A stretch of 64,000 nucleotides of DNA from Yeosuana marina (GCF_011762485.1 NZ_JAAKGI010000002.1:62001-126000), one strand, 5' to 3'; shown: positions 17,804 through 28,154, numbered from the stretch's first letter. The notes: generated by a model from the sequence alone, not told the origin. Numbers and translations are program-made.

Positions 17804-18720
17804 TTAAAATCTGGTGTGACATTAATTGAGGTTGATAATGAACTATCCTCTAAAGTTCCAAAATCAAATACATCCTGATAAATATTTGGTAGTGAAATAT
17901 TTTTAAGATATAACGATACAACATACGTTTTATAAATGGTATGCACTCTATAAGCTGTCGCTGCAATTTGAGTTTTTACATCTGGGTTTAAATAATCAGC
18001 ACCTACGTCTGCATTAGTTACATCATTGCCAGGGTTTAAATCTTGAGAACTATTTTCTTCATCTCGTGTCAATATACCATCACCATCATCATCAGTGTCT
18101 AAATAATCAGGTGTGCCATCACCATCAGTGTCTTGTGCATCATCAAGTATGCCATCACCATTAGGATCTGGGTTTTCATCTTTTGTGAGCACATTGTCAC
18201 CATCATCATCAATATCTTTATAGTTGGGAATTCCATCACCATCGGTATCATCTTCATTGGTTAGTTGGCCATCACCATTAACATCCTCTAATTCAGCAGG
18301 AATTCCATCATTATCATCTTCGGTTAAAACCGTATTAATGACAGCTGTACCTGAGGTACTTTCTAAATCATTGGTAATAAAAATATCGGAAAGCGGAACA
18401 TCATTGCAAAATAAATTAGAAGGCAAGGATGCATTACTGTAAGACCTATAATTAAATGGATTTGTTGCACTAATGGTAAACTCTTTTTCATACGTATTAT
18501 CATCACCAACAGCAATAATATCGTCTAAAGTTATAGATGGAATTTTTATGGATAATGATTCAGAAGGATCATTTTTTGTTTTGTAGAATACCAAACCGTC
18601 TGAGCCACAAACTTGAAACGTATCACCAAAATCAAATTCAACAGTAATAACATTTCCATCATTACAGGATGAAACAAAAACTAAACTTAAAATAATGACT
18701 AGAAAAAAAGTGTTACGCAT
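17800..18720 (-). CDS. Lipoprotein with thrombospondin type 3-like calcium repeats
   Basis: A lipobox ends at V-F-V-S-S-C (Cys19). A beta-rich N-terminal half follows. Then, from about residue 140 to 225, come repeats of the form D-x-D-G-D-G-I-P-x-x-x-D, including D-T-D-G-D-G-T-P-D-Y-L-D and D-D-D-G-D-G-I-L-T. These bind calcium in thrombospondin type 3 repeats, which are frequent in exported flavobacterial proteins. Total 306 residues, probably on the cell surface. The stop shares bases with the stop of the convergent Smr gene (TTAATTAA region). Confidence 0.82.
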   Translation of the reverse strand: MRNTFFLVIILSLVFVSSCNDGNVITVEFDFGDTFQVCGSDGLVFYKTKNDPSESLSIKIPSITLDDIIAVGDDNTYEKEFTISATNPFNYRSYSNASLPSNLFCNDVPLSDIFITNDLESTSGTAVINTVLTEDDNDGIPAELEDVNGDGQLTNEDDTDGDGIPNYKDIDDDGDNVLTKDENPDPNGDGILDDAQDTDGDGTPDYLDTDDDGDGILTRDEENSSQDLNPGNDVTNADVGADYLNPDVKTQIAATAYRVHTIYKTYVVSLYLKNISLPNIYQDVFDFGTLEDSSLSTSINVTPDFN

Positions 18721-18871
18721 TGTATTTGGGTTTTGACAAAAATAATGGAATTGTTATTTATAACGCATCATATTGATAATAATTTTATTTCAAGTATTTT
18801 TGAACTCTTAAAAGACAAGTATTTTTTTATTGGGTTTAGATTTTAATTTTTAAACAAGAATTTCTCTTTTT

Positions 18872-20017
18872 ATGAAGACCGTTTATTTAGATAACGCTGC
18901 AACGACTCAAATTCATGAGGACGTTATTGATGCCATGACTCAAGTTATGAAACAAAGTTATGGTAATGCATCGTCAACACATAGTTTCGGAAGGTCAGCA
19001 AAAGCTCTTATTGAGAAATCCAGAAAGGCTATTGCCTCATTTTTTAAGGTGTCAGCAGGAGAAATTGTATTTACAGCAGGTGGAACTGAAGCCGATAATT
19101 TAGTTTTAAGAAGTGCTGTAAGAGATTTACATGTAGAGCACATTATTATTTCAAAAATAGAACATCACGCAGTGTTACATACTGTTGAACAGCTTCAAAC
19201 AGAATATCATATTTCAATTAGTTATGTAAATGTTGATGCGAGTGGTGAAATTGATTATGCACATCTTGAAAAGTTACTTCAAAACCCTAAAAAAACCTTG
19301 GTGAGCTTAATGCATGTGAATAATGAAATTGGCAATATTTTAGATATCCAACGTGTTGCTACTTTATGTAAAACAAATAAAGCTTTATTCCATAGTGACA
19401 CGGTACAATCAGTTGGTCATTACCCTTTAAATTTAAAAGAAATTCCAGTTGATTTTATAGCCGCAAGTGCTCATAAGTTTCACGGCCCCAAGGGCGTTGG
19501 TTTTGCTTTTATTAGAAAAAACTCAGGGTTAAAACCTTTGATTTTTGGTGGTGAACAGGAGCGAGGCTTACGAGCAGGTACAGAGAGTGTTCATAATATT
19601 GTAGGGATTGAAAAAGCGCTGAGTATTGCCCATACAACTATGGAAAGTCAGCAGGCCTATGTTCAAGATTTAAAACAGCATTTTGTAGATGGGATTAAGA
19701 AAGAAATTCCATTAGCTACTTTCAATGGCCATTCCGGTGATATTGAAAAAAGTACTTATACTATTGTGAACGTTTGTTTTCCAGTTTCAGCAGAACATTC
19801 TGCCATGTTATTATTTCAATTAGATTTAAAAGGGATTGCCTGCTCTAAAGGGAGTGCTTGCCAAAGCGGAAGTATACAAAGTTCGCATGTGTTAGCAGAA
19901 TTATTAAGTGAAACCGATTTACAAAAACCATCCATTCGTTTTTCATTTAGCACTTATAATACCAAAGAAGAGATTGATTTTGTAATAGAGCAATTAAAAA
20001 CTTTAATAGTTGCTTAA
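18872..20017 (+). CDS. Cysteine desulfurase (NifS/IscS family)
   Basis: A class V PLP aminotransferase of 381 residues. It opens V-Y-L-D-N-A-A-T-T, has the PLP lysine Lys202 in S-A-H-K-F-H-G-P-K-G, and a C-terminal loop with A-C-S-K-G-S-A-C carrying the persulfide cysteine. It supplies sulfur for Fe-S clusters or thiolation. No isc or suf genes are adjacent, so whether it serves Fe-S assembly or tRNA thiolation is open. The GH20 gene's stop starts on the next base (convergent). Confidence 0.9.
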   Translation: MKTVYLDNAATTQIHEDVIDAMTQVMKQSYGNASSTHSFGRSAKALIEKSRKAIASFFKVSAGEIVFTAGGTEADNLVLRSAVRDLHVEHIIISKIEHHAVLHTVEQLQTEYHISISYVNVDASGEIDYAHLEKLLQNPKKTLVSLMHVNNEIGNILDIQRVATLCKTNKALFHSDTVQSVGHYPLNLKEIPVDFIAASAHKFHGPKGVGFAFIRKNSGLKPLIFGGEQERGLRAGTESVHNIVGIEKALSIAHTTMESQQAYVQDLKQHFVDGIKKEIPLATFNGHSGDIEKSTYTIVNVCFPVSAEHSAMLLFQLDLKGIACSKGSACQSGSIQSSHVLAELLSETDLQKPSIRFSFSTYNTKEEIDFVIEQLKTLIVA

Positions 20018-21904
20018 TTATTTTTTAACTCGTTTTTCAAGATCTGTTCTATCAACTTTTAATGGTCGCCCTATAGCAATTCCATTTCTAAAAGTTTGTG
20101 TATGTAAACTTAAATCACCTTCGGGAATTTCAAATGGACCTGTATATTTTAAACCAAATTTTGCTGGATAGGTATTATTAATCGTATAAAATATTTCTGT
20201 GTTTGGTATAGAATTTTTTAATTCACACATGAGTTTACCATTTTGTTCATAAATGGTTATAATGGGGTCTAAAACCGCTTTTGAAATATTTAAATTGGCA
20301 TTATCAAATCTTGTAAAATGATTTTCAACTCGATTGATAAAACTGGCCCAGTTTTTTAATGTTTTTGGACTCCAAAATGTTTCTGATAATGCCATAGCTC
20401 TTGGGTAAGTCATATAAAATGCAAACGGCATAGTCGGTACTTTTTCGGCCCACAGATTTCCTTGTCCTCCTAAAATAAACTTTGAATCTACGGTGTCTGG
20501 AACAGGTTCAAAACTATAACAGGTTTCTAAGCTTAAGTCTGCATATACTTTATTTTCAACACTGTAATCGCCTTGTGTATAATCTAGATACGCAAACGTG
20601 GTCGGTGTCATAACCACATCATGTCCAAGTTTAGCAGCTTCAATGCCTCCTTTCATGCCTCTCCAACTCATAACTGTAGCTTCATCTGCAAGGCCGCCTT
20701 CTAAAATTTCATCCCAACCAATTAGTTTTTTACCTTTTGAACTAATTATTTTCTCAACTCGTTTTACAAAATAACTTTGTAATTCTTTACCATCAGCAAT
20801 GTTGTGTTCTTTCATAAAAGATTGAACGTCTTTGTCTTCTTCCCAATACCCATTATACGCCTCATCTCCTCCCATATGAATATAGTCTCCAGGGAAAAGC
20901 TGAGCAACTTCAGTAAACACTTTATCTACAAAATCATAAACATTTTCATCTGCAGGATTTAAGGTGTTTTCAATCAACATTTTAAATTTTCCATTACCAT
21001 ACCATTCAGAGAATTTCACACCTGGACTAACAAACTTGGGCTCTTTTTTGGTCGACAATTCTGGGTAGGCAGCTAAGGCAGCCATACTGTGTCCGGGCAT
21101 ATCAATTTCAGGGACTATGGTAATATTTCTTTCTGCTGCATATTTTACAACATCTTTTATTTGTTCTTGGGTGTAAAATCCACCATAGGTAGCTTTTTCA
21201 TGAGGTTTTGGATACGGTCTGCTTTTTCCGAAAGCACCAAACCGCTCCACGCGCCATGCTCCAACCTCTGTTAATTTGGGTAAGGATTTTATTTCAATGC
21301 GCCAGCCTTCATCATCGGTAAGATGCCAGTGAAATACATTCAATTTATATTGAGACATTTTATCAATGTATGTCTTTACTTCATCCACTGTAAAAAAATG
21401 TCTGCTTACATCAAGCATTAAACCTCTCCATTTAAATCGCGGATAATCTTTAATCTCACAACCTTCTATAGTTAGTGTTGATAGCTTTTGGTTGTTCTGT
21501 TCAAATTTTGGAGTAAATAATTGCCTTAAGGTTTGAAACCCGTTAAAAATACCAGCGGGTTTGTTAGCACTTAAGGATATTGTATTGTTATCAATTTTTA
21601 AATTGTAACCTTCATTCCCCATTTCAGAATCAAGTGTTTTTAAAAGTTTGATAGTAATAGTTTTCTTGGATTTTTGGTTGTTTGAACTTAACTGAAATCC
21701 TTTTTCTTTTAATAAGGAAATAAAATTTTCTGCATACTGAATAACCTTCTCATCTTCCGATTGAATTTTAATTTGTACTGTATTATCAAATGTGAAGAAC
21801 GAATCATTAGATTTGAAACTTACAGGAACAGGAATAATATTGTTTTGAGCATTACTTAACTGAATTGTAATGATGACAAGGAGAATTTTAAGAATCGTTT
21901 TCAT
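20018..21904 (-). CDS. Beta-N-acetylhexosaminidase, GH20
   Basis: A 628-residue exported enzyme with signal peptide ending at L-S-N-A-Q. A GH20b-like N-domain covers residues 20-150. The TIM barrel follows, with the catalytic Asp-Glu pair in H-M-G-G-D-E, preceded by F-H-W-H-L-T-D-D-E-G-W-R and I-D-M-P-G-H-S. It removes terminal GlcNAc or GalNAc from chitin oligomers, glycans or peptidoglycan fragments. A C-terminal domain of about 80 residues ends the protein without a T9SS sorting signal, so it is probably periplasmic. It lies last in a minus-strand run with an EEP protein, a TonB receptor and an M23 peptidase. Confidence 0.92.
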   Translation of the reverse strand: MKTILKILLVIITIQLSNAQNNIIPVPVSFKSNDSFFTFDNTVQIKIQSEDEKVIQYAENFISLLKEKGFQLSSNNQKSKKTITIKLLKTLDSEMGNEGYNLKIDNNTISLSANKPAGIFNGFQTLRQLFTPKFEQNNQKLSTLTIEGCEIKDYPRFKWRGLMLDVSRHFFTVDEVKTYIDKMSQYKLNVFHWHLTDDEGWRIEIKSLPKLTEVGAWRVERFGAFGKSRPYPKPHEKATYGGFYTQEQIKDVVKYAAERNITIVPEIDMPGHSMAALAAYPELSTKKEPKFVSPGVKFSEWYGNGKFKMLIENTLNPADENVYDFVDKVFTEVAQLFPGDYIHMGGDEAYNGYWEEDKDVQSFMKEHNIADGKELQSYFVKRVEKIISSKGKKLIGWDEILEGGLADEATVMSWRGMKGGIEAAKLGHDVVMTPTTFAYLDYTQGDYSVENKVYADLSLETCYSFEPVPDTVDSKFILGGQGNLWAEKVPTMPFAFYMTYPRAMALSETFWSPKTLKNWASFINRVENHFTRFDNANLNISKAVLDPIITIYEQNGKLMCELKNSIPNTEIFYTINNTYPAKFGLKYTGPFEIPEGDLSLHTQTFRNGIAIGRPLKVDRTDLEKRVKK

Positions 21905-21965
21905 TTATTTAGTATACTATTTTTTAACTATTATTGGTAATAAAGATAGAGAAATAAGGTTTAAT

Positions 21966-23132
21966 TTATCTAGCCAATACAACTTTTGTATGAGCTATTA
22001 TTTTTTTATCAGATACTAACTTAACAAAGTAAATTCCGTTAGATAGTCCTTGGGTTGTCCATTGAAACTTTGTTTGTCCGTTAGCAATAGGAGCATTAAA
22101 AACAGATTGTCCGAAAACATTAAAAATTTCGATTTGAGTATTTCCTGATATGTTTTTAAATGAAAATGTAGTTGAAGTATTAAAGGGGTTTGGATAATTA
22201 ATTAGTTTGCTAGATTGATTTTTAGAAATATCGTTAACACCTAAATTGGAATCTAAAGTCAGTTTTAAAGCAACAGGACGGTGATCGGAAACATTTTGAT
22301 CATATTCTGTCCATCCATTAGAGAGGTAGTCGTCAATTTTAATAGTTTCAGTTGTTGAACTTGCTAATTCAAATTCATCAAATAATTCATTGGTAATTAA
22401 AATATGATCTAAATGTGATGGCCATGTTGGATACGACCAATTAGTATTACTGCCAAAAGCAATATCGTGATCTGCGAACAAGTAATTACTTGTATCATCT
22501 ATCAAACTTTGAAATACATTATTATTTGTATCATCTGATAAGACATCATTTAAATCTCCTACCAGAATAACATTTTCATTTTGGAGGTTTGTATCAATAT
22601 AATTTTTTAGCAGATTAACGGCTTCATATCGTCTGTTTTCTTCATCAGTTGTATCACCTAAACTTAATGTACCATCACCACAACACTTTAAATGATTATT
22701 GATAATATATAAATGTTGATTGTTATAGGCGATATCAACAACCATTGGGGCTCTAGGAAATACATTCCAATAGTTAGAGGTGTCAAATATCCTATAAACG
22801 CGATTTACTGTAATAACATCTGGTTTATATAAAAAAGCTAGCCCATCATATTCAGTAGATTCAAAGTGACCATTATAATTAGCCAAACCATCTACCAAAT
22901 CACTAAAGGCAGTTTGGTTACTTATTTCTTGAATAGCTATAAAATCTACATCTAAAGCTTCTATAATTTGAGTTGCATAATAGATGGTAGCTTGATTATT
23001 TTTTGGAAATTCTTGGATATTCCAAGTCATAACTTCAAACGTATCATTAGTTCCAAACGACAAATCATTAATGGTTTGTGCAGATAACGTAAAAGATAAA
23101 AGTAAAACGAATATGAGTATGAAGCGTTTCAT
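21966..23132 (-). CDS. Secreted EEP-family phosphodiesterase/nuclease with T9SS sorting domain
   Basis: The start is set at the ATG at 23132 (M-K-R-F-I-L), giving 388 residues with a clean signal peptide ending L-S-A-Q. The EEP domain shows V-M-T-W-N-I-Q-E, A-I-Q-E-I-S, V-G-D-L-N-D and S-D-H-R-P-V. From about residue 315 comes a type A C-terminal sorting domain: N-Y-P-N-P-F-N near its start and G-I-Y-F-V-K near its end. The protein should pass through the type IX secretion system and be attached to or released from the cell surface, where it could degrade nucleic acids or phosphoesters. Confidence 0.88.
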   Translation of the reverse strand: MKRFILIFVLLLSFTLSAQTINDLSFGTNDTFEVMTWNIQEFPKNNQATIYYATQIIEALDVDFIAIQEISNQTAFSDLVDGLANYNGHFESTEYDGLAFLYKPDVITVNRVYRIFDTSNYWNVFPRAPMVVDIAYNNQHLYIINNHLKCCGDGTLSLGDTTDEENRRYEAVNLLKNYIDTNLQNENVILVGDLNDVLSDDTNNNVFQSLIDDTSNYLFADHDIAFGSNTNWSYPTWPSHLDHILITNELFDEFELASSTTETIKIDDYLSNGWTEYDQNVSDHRPVALKLTLDSNLGVNDISKNQSSKLINYPNPFNTSTTFSFKNISGNTQIEIFNVFGQSVFNAPIANGQTKFQWTTQGLSNGIYFVKLVSDKKIIAHTKVVLAR

Positions 23133-23168
23133 TTGTATGAATAAACTATACAAAGTTATTTAATTTAA

Positions 23169-25640
23169 TTAAAACTTCATGGTCGTTCTTACATTAAAAA
23201 CTCTCGGTGTTAAGTAATTAGGAATCGCATATTGACGCTTAGTATAAACATCCCTTACCCAAGTATTCGTAATAGAGTTTTGAACATCAAACATATTGAA
23301 AATTTCAAACCCAAAAGAGAGTTCTTTAAATGGTTTTTTCCAACCACTTTTAAATTGCTTGTTTTCATCTACCAGTACAAACTGTAAACCAAGATCGGCT
23401 CTTTTGTAAGCGGGTAATCTGTTTTGATATTCGTATGGATTGGCATAACTGGGAGAACCGCCAGGAAGCCCGGTGTTATAAACCAAATTTAAATACATTT
23501 TCATGCTAGGAATATTGGGTACGTAATCTTGAAACAAAGCTGCGAATTTCAGGCGCTGATCCGTTGGCCTAGCTATATACCCTTTGTTATCAATGTTCTC
23601 TTCGGTTTTTAAATATCCAAAGCTGAACCAAGACTCTGTTCCAGGAACAAATTCGCCATTTAATCGCATATCTAAACCGTAGGCATACGCTTTTGCGTTG
23701 TTATCGGCTCTGTAACGAATACGAACATTTTCTAATGTATAAGGATTGACATCGGTTAAGTTTTTGTAATACGCTTCAGTTGTTAGCTTAAAAGGTCTGT
23801 CCCACATTTTAAAACTATAATCATTTCCTAAAACCAAATGAAATGATTTTTGCGCTTTTACGTTGGGCTGAACAGTGGCTGCAGAATCACGAAGTTCTTT
23901 GTAAAATGGTGGTTGATAATAGATTCCGGTTGCAATTCTGAACAGCATATCTTTTTTCCAGGACGGCTTAATAGCAAATTGAGCTCGCGGACTAAATACA
24001 GTTTGATTTGAAGAGGAAATGTTATCACCTGTAACCATCCAATTATGAACTCTAACACCAGCATTATACCAAACATCGCTAGTTCCTATGGTTGAGCGTT
24101 TACTCCATTGCGTGTAAGCCTGAATTCTGTTTATTTGAGCGTTATTTGTTGCTCTTACATTTTGAAAAGGTTCTATAGGGCCACTATACGATGCGTAAGG
24201 TTGTTCGTTTATTGGTGTTGTTTTTGGCGGTCTAATTGAAAATCCAGCAGAATCAATAACCTCCCATTCAATCAAACGATCTCTGATATCTTCGTGGGTA
24301 TATTTAACGGACCATTCAATTTGATTATCATTAATATTGTATTGTCCTTTATGCTCAATATTGGTAATAAGTGCATCTAAATCATTTCTACCATGGTTTA
24401 GCTGGCTACCAATACCTTCACTAAATTCTACATCACCAAAATTTTCATCGCCTATATTTGAATTTACTTCACCCAAATTATATTGTGCTAAAATATCAAA
24501 GTGTTCTTCTTCAGTCGTGTGATATGTTGACGCAATAAGATGCATAGTTAATTTGTCATTCGCAAAATAAGTGCCTTTAAAGGCACCGAATAACGTTTGA
24601 TACTGATCTTTTTCTTCACCTTCATAATAAATAATCAAAGCCATTGGATCGCTTAAAGTTCCAAAGTTTGTTTGTCTAGCCTGTGGTTGATAATTGTACT
24701 TGTTTAAGGAAGCATTTCCTAAAAAACTCAAATGAAATTTATTAGTAAACTTATAGGTTAGATAGGTTTGTACATCTGAAAAAGTAGGATCGTAATTGGT
24801 TTGTGTTTCTTTCGCGTTAACGAGTAAACTATTATTACGATAACGTATGCCTACAATGCCAGAGAGTTTAGAATCTTTGCTGACGCCTTCAATGGAAACA
24901 CTACCTCCTAAGAGACTCAAATCAGCATTGATTTCAGATTGATAAGGGGTTTTATAAGTAATATCTAAAACGGATGATAATTTGTCACCGTATTTGGCTT
25001 GAAAACCTCCAGCAGAAAATTCAATATTTTCAACTAAATCAGTATTCACAAAGCTTAAGCCTTCTTGCTGCCCAGATCTTACTAAAAAAGGACGATAAAT
25101 TTCAATACCATTAACGTATACTAAGTTTTCATCAAAATTACCACCACGCACAGCATATTGTGTGCTTAATTCATTATTGTTATTTACACCGGGCAAGGTC
25201 ATTAATAAATTTTCTACACCGGCATTAGCTCCGGGTATTTTCCTGATGGTTTCCGGATTTAGTGTTGTAATACCTTCGACCGTATTTTGACTTTTTCCAG
25301 TAATAACAACCGTTGCTATTTGCTCTATAGACAAACTCATTACGGGATTAAACTCTAGCGTTTCTCCGTTTTTGAGATTAAAAGTGCTTATTATTTTTTT
25401 ATGTGAAAGGTGTGTGAATTCAATGGAAACATCTTTGTTTGACGGTATGTTTAGAATATAAAATCCGTTGTCATTTGTTTCTGTTCCAACAGTACCAGCT
25501 TTTATGCTAACATTGGCAATTGGCTGGTTATTAGTGTCAAGAATAATCCCTTTAATGATAGCTGTTTGAGAATGCCCAACAAAAGTCATTAAGGTAAATA
25601 AGAACAGATTGACAACTAAAGATTTTGTTTTCAAAAGCAA
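23169..25640 (-). CDS. TonB-dependent outer-membrane receptor
   Basis: An 823-residue protein with signal peptide (to about V-G-H-S-Q). A carboxypeptidase-like regulatory domain covers residues 28-115 (I-I-L-D-T-N-N-Q-P-I). The plug follows (G-A-N-A-G-V-E-N-L-L, A-V-R-G-G-N-F-D-E), then the beta-barrel ending in F-N-V-R-T-T-M-K-F with the usual terminal aromatic. No SusD partner is next to it, so it is not a typical polysaccharide locus. Substrate unknown. The M23 gene ends only five bases before its start, so the two are cotranscribed. Confidence 0.9.
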   Translation of the reverse strand: MLLKTKSLVVNLFLFTLMTFVGHSQTAIIKGIILDTNNQPIANVSIKAGTVGTETNDNGFYILNIPSNKDVSIEFTHLSHKKIISTFNLKNGETLEFNPVMSLSIEQIATVVITGKSQNTVEGITTLNPETIRKIPGANAGVENLLMTLPGVNNNNELSTQYAVRGGNFDENLVYVNGIEIYRPFLVRSGQQEGLSFVNTDLVENIEFSAGGFQAKYGDKLSSVLDITYKTPYQSEINADLSLLGGSVSIEGVSKDSKLSGIVGIRYRNNSLLVNAKETQTNYDPTFSDVQTYLTYKFTNKFHLSFLGNASLNKYNYQPQARQTNFGTLSDPMALIIYYEGEEKDQYQTLFGAFKGTYFANDKLTMHLIASTYHTTEEEHFDILAQYNLGEVNSNIGDENFGDVEFSEGIGSQLNHGRNDLDALITNIEHKGQYNINDNQIEWSVKYTHEDIRDRLIEWEVIDSAGFSIRPPKTTPINEQPYASYSGPIEPFQNVRATNNAQINRIQAYTQWSKRSTIGTSDVWYNAGVRVHNWMVTGDNISSSNQTVFSPRAQFAIKPSWKKDMLFRIATGIYYQPPFYKELRDSAATVQPNVKAQKSFHLVLGNDYSFKMWDRPFKLTTEAYYKNLTDVNPYTLENVRIRYRADNNAKAYAYGLDMRLNGEFVPGTESWFSFGYLKTEENIDNKGYIARPTDQRLKFAALFQDYVPNIPSMKMYLNLVYNTGLPGGSPSYANPYEYQNRLPAYKRADLGLQFVLVDENKQFKSGWKKPFKELSFGFEIFNMFDVQNSITNTWVRDVYTKRQYAIPNYLTPRVFNVRTTMKF

Positions 25641-25645
25641 TTTTT

Positions 25646-27331
25646 TTATTTCCTATAAAAAACCGATTCAAAAGTAGAGCTATTTCCAACATTATCCGTA
25701 ACAATCACCTTTAAATTGTTTTTGGTATCGGTAACCACACCATCATTAAAATCGTGTATTAATGTTTTTGTTTTGTAATCATATTCCATTAAAATCCATT
25801 TGCCATTTACAGTTGCTCTATAATTTGAAATACCAGAAAGGTCATCATCAATTTTAAGTTTTAAATATCTAAAATTACTTAACCATTGACCATCTTTAAA
25901 GTTGATAGGTTTTACACTAGGCTTTTCGTCGTCCATAGTGAGGGCATAGGTGCCAAGTGTTTTAGTAAAAGTGTATAAGTTGTTACCGTTTCTTTTTGTT
26001 GATGAATAAGCTGGAAAATTTTTATAGCCTAAAAGTTCCGCTATATATAGTTTGTTTTTGTCTTCATCAGAATAGTTACTTACATCATAACTAATTTTTA
26101 TACTTTTCTTTAACGGAATAGTATCTTTATCAAGTTTAAGCGTATCGTTATCCACATGAAAGTCAATATAAAAATCATCATAAAAGGTGTCTGGATACAT
26201 GTCTACAGAAACACGACCTTCTTTTAAGTTTGTAGTTTGGTTTGCATAAATATAGTACGGTGTAGTTTTAGGGCTAGTAAATTTAACAGAATTATTTTTT
26301 TCTCCCTTAATGGTTAAGGTTACCCATGTGTCATTCTTTTTAAAGTCAGATACCCTAATTTTGTAAACAGAGTAGGTGCTATCTTTAATTTTAATAACAC
26401 CATTATTAATGACTGAATCAAATAAACTTAACGGATTATTATCTACAAATAGTTTTTGTACACGTTGTCTTTTTGTTTTATAAACTTCATAGTCTATCAA
26501 TCTATTGATGTATTTCGTTTCATCAAAACCAAAGGATTTAAAGTTCAATTCAAAATTCTCGTTACCATTTATAAATGTTTGAATATTATAAACGCCATTT
26601 TTATTGGCAGCTAAATCTTGTCTGTCTGTAGTTCCAACAGCAAAACCAATATCGCCGTAAGCTTCAATATTTTCAACAACGTAGTCGCCACTTTTTATAG
26701 GGATTAAGCGCAGTTTTTGTTTAACTGTTGAGTTGTTAACGTACGAACTATCGCCTAATGGATAGGCATATAAATCACTAATGATTGGCTTGGAGGTATC
26801 TTTAATGTCAAACCCAAATAGCATAGGGTTTATGGGGTGTTCTTCTTTATCGCGGATTTCAAAATGAAGATGTGGGCCGCCAGAACCACCAGTGTTACCA
26901 CTATAAGCAATGATATCACCTTGATTAACAGGTAATTCGCCAGCTTGAGGGAATACTTCTACTTCATAAGATTCTTTTTTATATTGTAGTTTTTTAATAT
27001 ATGCTTCAATTTCTGGGTTAAAATGCTGTAAATGACCATATACAGAGGTGTATCCATTAGGATGTGTTATATACAAAGCTTTACCATAACCATAATGGGA
27101 TATTTTTATTCTACTTACGAAACCACTTGCCGACGCATGAACTTTTAAACCAACACGTTGCTGCGTTTTAATGTCTAAACCCCCATGAAAATGATTAGAT
27201 CTCAATTCGGCAAACGTACCAGCGAGGACGATAGGAATATCTAAAGGATTTCTAAAATAATCTTGCGGATACGGGTTTTGAGCTTTAGAAAATATGCTAA
27301 GAAATAATAGAGGGACAAGGATAAATCTCAT
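25646..27331 (-). CDS. M23 family metallopeptidase
   Basis: A 561-residue exported protein with a short signal peptide (to F-S-K-A-Q). The LytM domain lies near the N-terminus with both zinc motifs intact: H-F-H-G-G-L-D near residue 48 and H-L-H-F-E near 156. The following 380 residues are beta-rich and of unknown function. Complete zinc ligands suggest an active peptidoglycan endopeptidase. It is first in the run leading to the TonB receptor and divergent from the zapB-like/zapA genes. Confidence 0.9.
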   Translation of the reverse strand: MRFILVPLLFLSIFSKAQNPYPQDYFRNPLDIPIVLAGTFAELRSNHFHGGLDIKTQQRVGLKVHASASGFVSRIKISHYGYGKALYITHPNGYTSVYGHLQHFNPEIEAYIKKLQYKKESYEVEVFPQAGELPVNQGDIIAYSGNTGGSGGPHLHFEIRDKEEHPINPMLFGFDIKDTSKPIISDLYAYPLGDSSYVNNSTVKQKLRLIPIKSGDYVVENIEAYGDIGFAVGTTDRQDLAANKNGVYNIQTFINGNENFELNFKSFGFDETKYINRLIDYEVYKTKRQRVQKLFVDNNPLSLFDSVINNGVIKIKDSTYSVYKIRVSDFKKNDTWVTLTIKGEKNNSVKFTSPKTTPYYIYANQTTNLKEGRVSVDMYPDTFYDDFYIDFHVDNDTLKLDKDTIPLKKSIKISYDVSNYSDEDKNKLYIAELLGYKNFPAYSSTKRNGNNLYTFTKTLGTYALTMDDEKPSVKPINFKDGQWLSNFRYLKLKIDDDLSGISNYRATVNGKWILMEYDYKTKTLIHDFNDGVVTDTKNNLKVIVTDNVGNSSTFESVFYRK

Positions 27332-27499
27332 AAAAAATTGCGGTTATACCAAATTCACTTTTTAAACGTTTTATAGTCATTTGGTATTGTTGATAAAAAT
27401 ATTAATTTGTTACAAATATGCAAAGTATTAAATAAAATTAGGGTCATTGTGTTGATAATGAGTTATAATAATGATTTTTAATTTTTTTTATGAAAACAA

Positions 27500-27530
27500 T
27501 TGTAATTTATGGCAATCTATGTTAACTTTG
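27500..27530 (+). promoter_or_regulatory. Promoter of the zapB-like/zapA operon
   Basis: TTG at 27500-27502, 20 bases, then TAACTTTG at 27523-27530, an exact TAnnTTTG box, 25 bases before the first ATG. Confidence 0.7.
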
Positions 27531-27554
27531 TAAGATAGGTATTGAAATTTGTAA

Positions 27555-27845
27555 ATGAGTAATATTGAAGATATTGTAGATTCTCTAGAAAACAAAATCA
27601 GTAAGGTTTTACATAAACTAGAGATTTTAAAGCAAGTTAACTCAAAATTAAATGACGAGTTGGCTGCTTCGAAACAAGAGATTCAAAATCAAAAGATGCA
27701 TATTGCAGCTTGGGAAGAAAAATATGAAGCTCTAAAAATGGCAAATACAATACTTGGTAGTGACGAAAATAAAAGAGAGACTAAGCTTAAAATAAACGCA
27801 CTAATTAGGGATATTGATCATTGTATTGCTCAACTTGCTGATTAA
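27555..27845 (+). CDS. Coiled-coil protein, ZapB-like position
   Basis: A 96-residue protein that is almost all heptad-like helix (residues 5-65: Leu/Ile at regular spacing, Lys/Glu rich). It has no membrane segment. It starts 25 bases after a good promoter and is followed by zapA after 15 bases. A short coiled-coil protein beside ZapA is expected to work in Z-ring organisation, but the family name cannot be settled from sequence. Confidence 0.75.
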   Translation: MSNIEDIVDSLENKISKVLHKLEILKQVNSKLNDELAASKQEIQNQKMHIAAWEEKYEALKMANTILGSDENKRETKLKINALIRDIDHCIAQLAD

Positions 27846-27860
27846 TGTAACATAAATTCA

Positions 27861-28154
27861 ATGTCAGAAAAGCTTAAAATAAAGCTGTCTATAGCTAACA
27901 GAGTATATCCTTTAACTATTGAGGCAAGTCAAGAGGAAGGATTGCGCAAAGCAGCTAAAAACATTGAAGCAATGATTAAACAATTTGAGCAAAGTTATTC
28001 TGTTAGAGATAAACAAGATGTGTTGGCTATGTGTGCTTTACAGTTTGCCTCGCAAGTTGAACAGAAAACTATTGATAAAGAGAATGTAAACGAGCATGTT
28101 GAAGACAAATTAAATGCGCTTAATAATTTATTACATTCTTACTTAATCTCTTAA
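27861..28154 (+). CDS. zapA: Cell division protein ZapA
   Basis: A 97-residue protein with the ZapA pattern: L-S-I-A-N-R-V-Y-P-L-T-I near residues 8-19, G-L-R-K-A-A-K-N-I near 28 and a C-terminal coiled coil. ZapA binds FtsZ and stabilises the Z ring. It lies between the coiled-coil gene and the 6S RNA, followed by rny, a flavobacterial order I regard as usual. Confidence 0.88.
   Translation: MSEKLKIKLSIANRVYPLTIEASQEEGLRKAAKNIEAMIKQFEQSYSVRDKQDVLAMCALQFASQVEQKTIDKENVNEHVEDKLNALNNLLHSYLIS

Noticed and set aside
18050..18330. Apparent tandem DNA repeats rich in ATCACC / CATCATC
   Set aside because: They are the codons of calcium-binding Asp/Gly repeats in the lipoprotein gene, not a CRISPR or satellite repeat.
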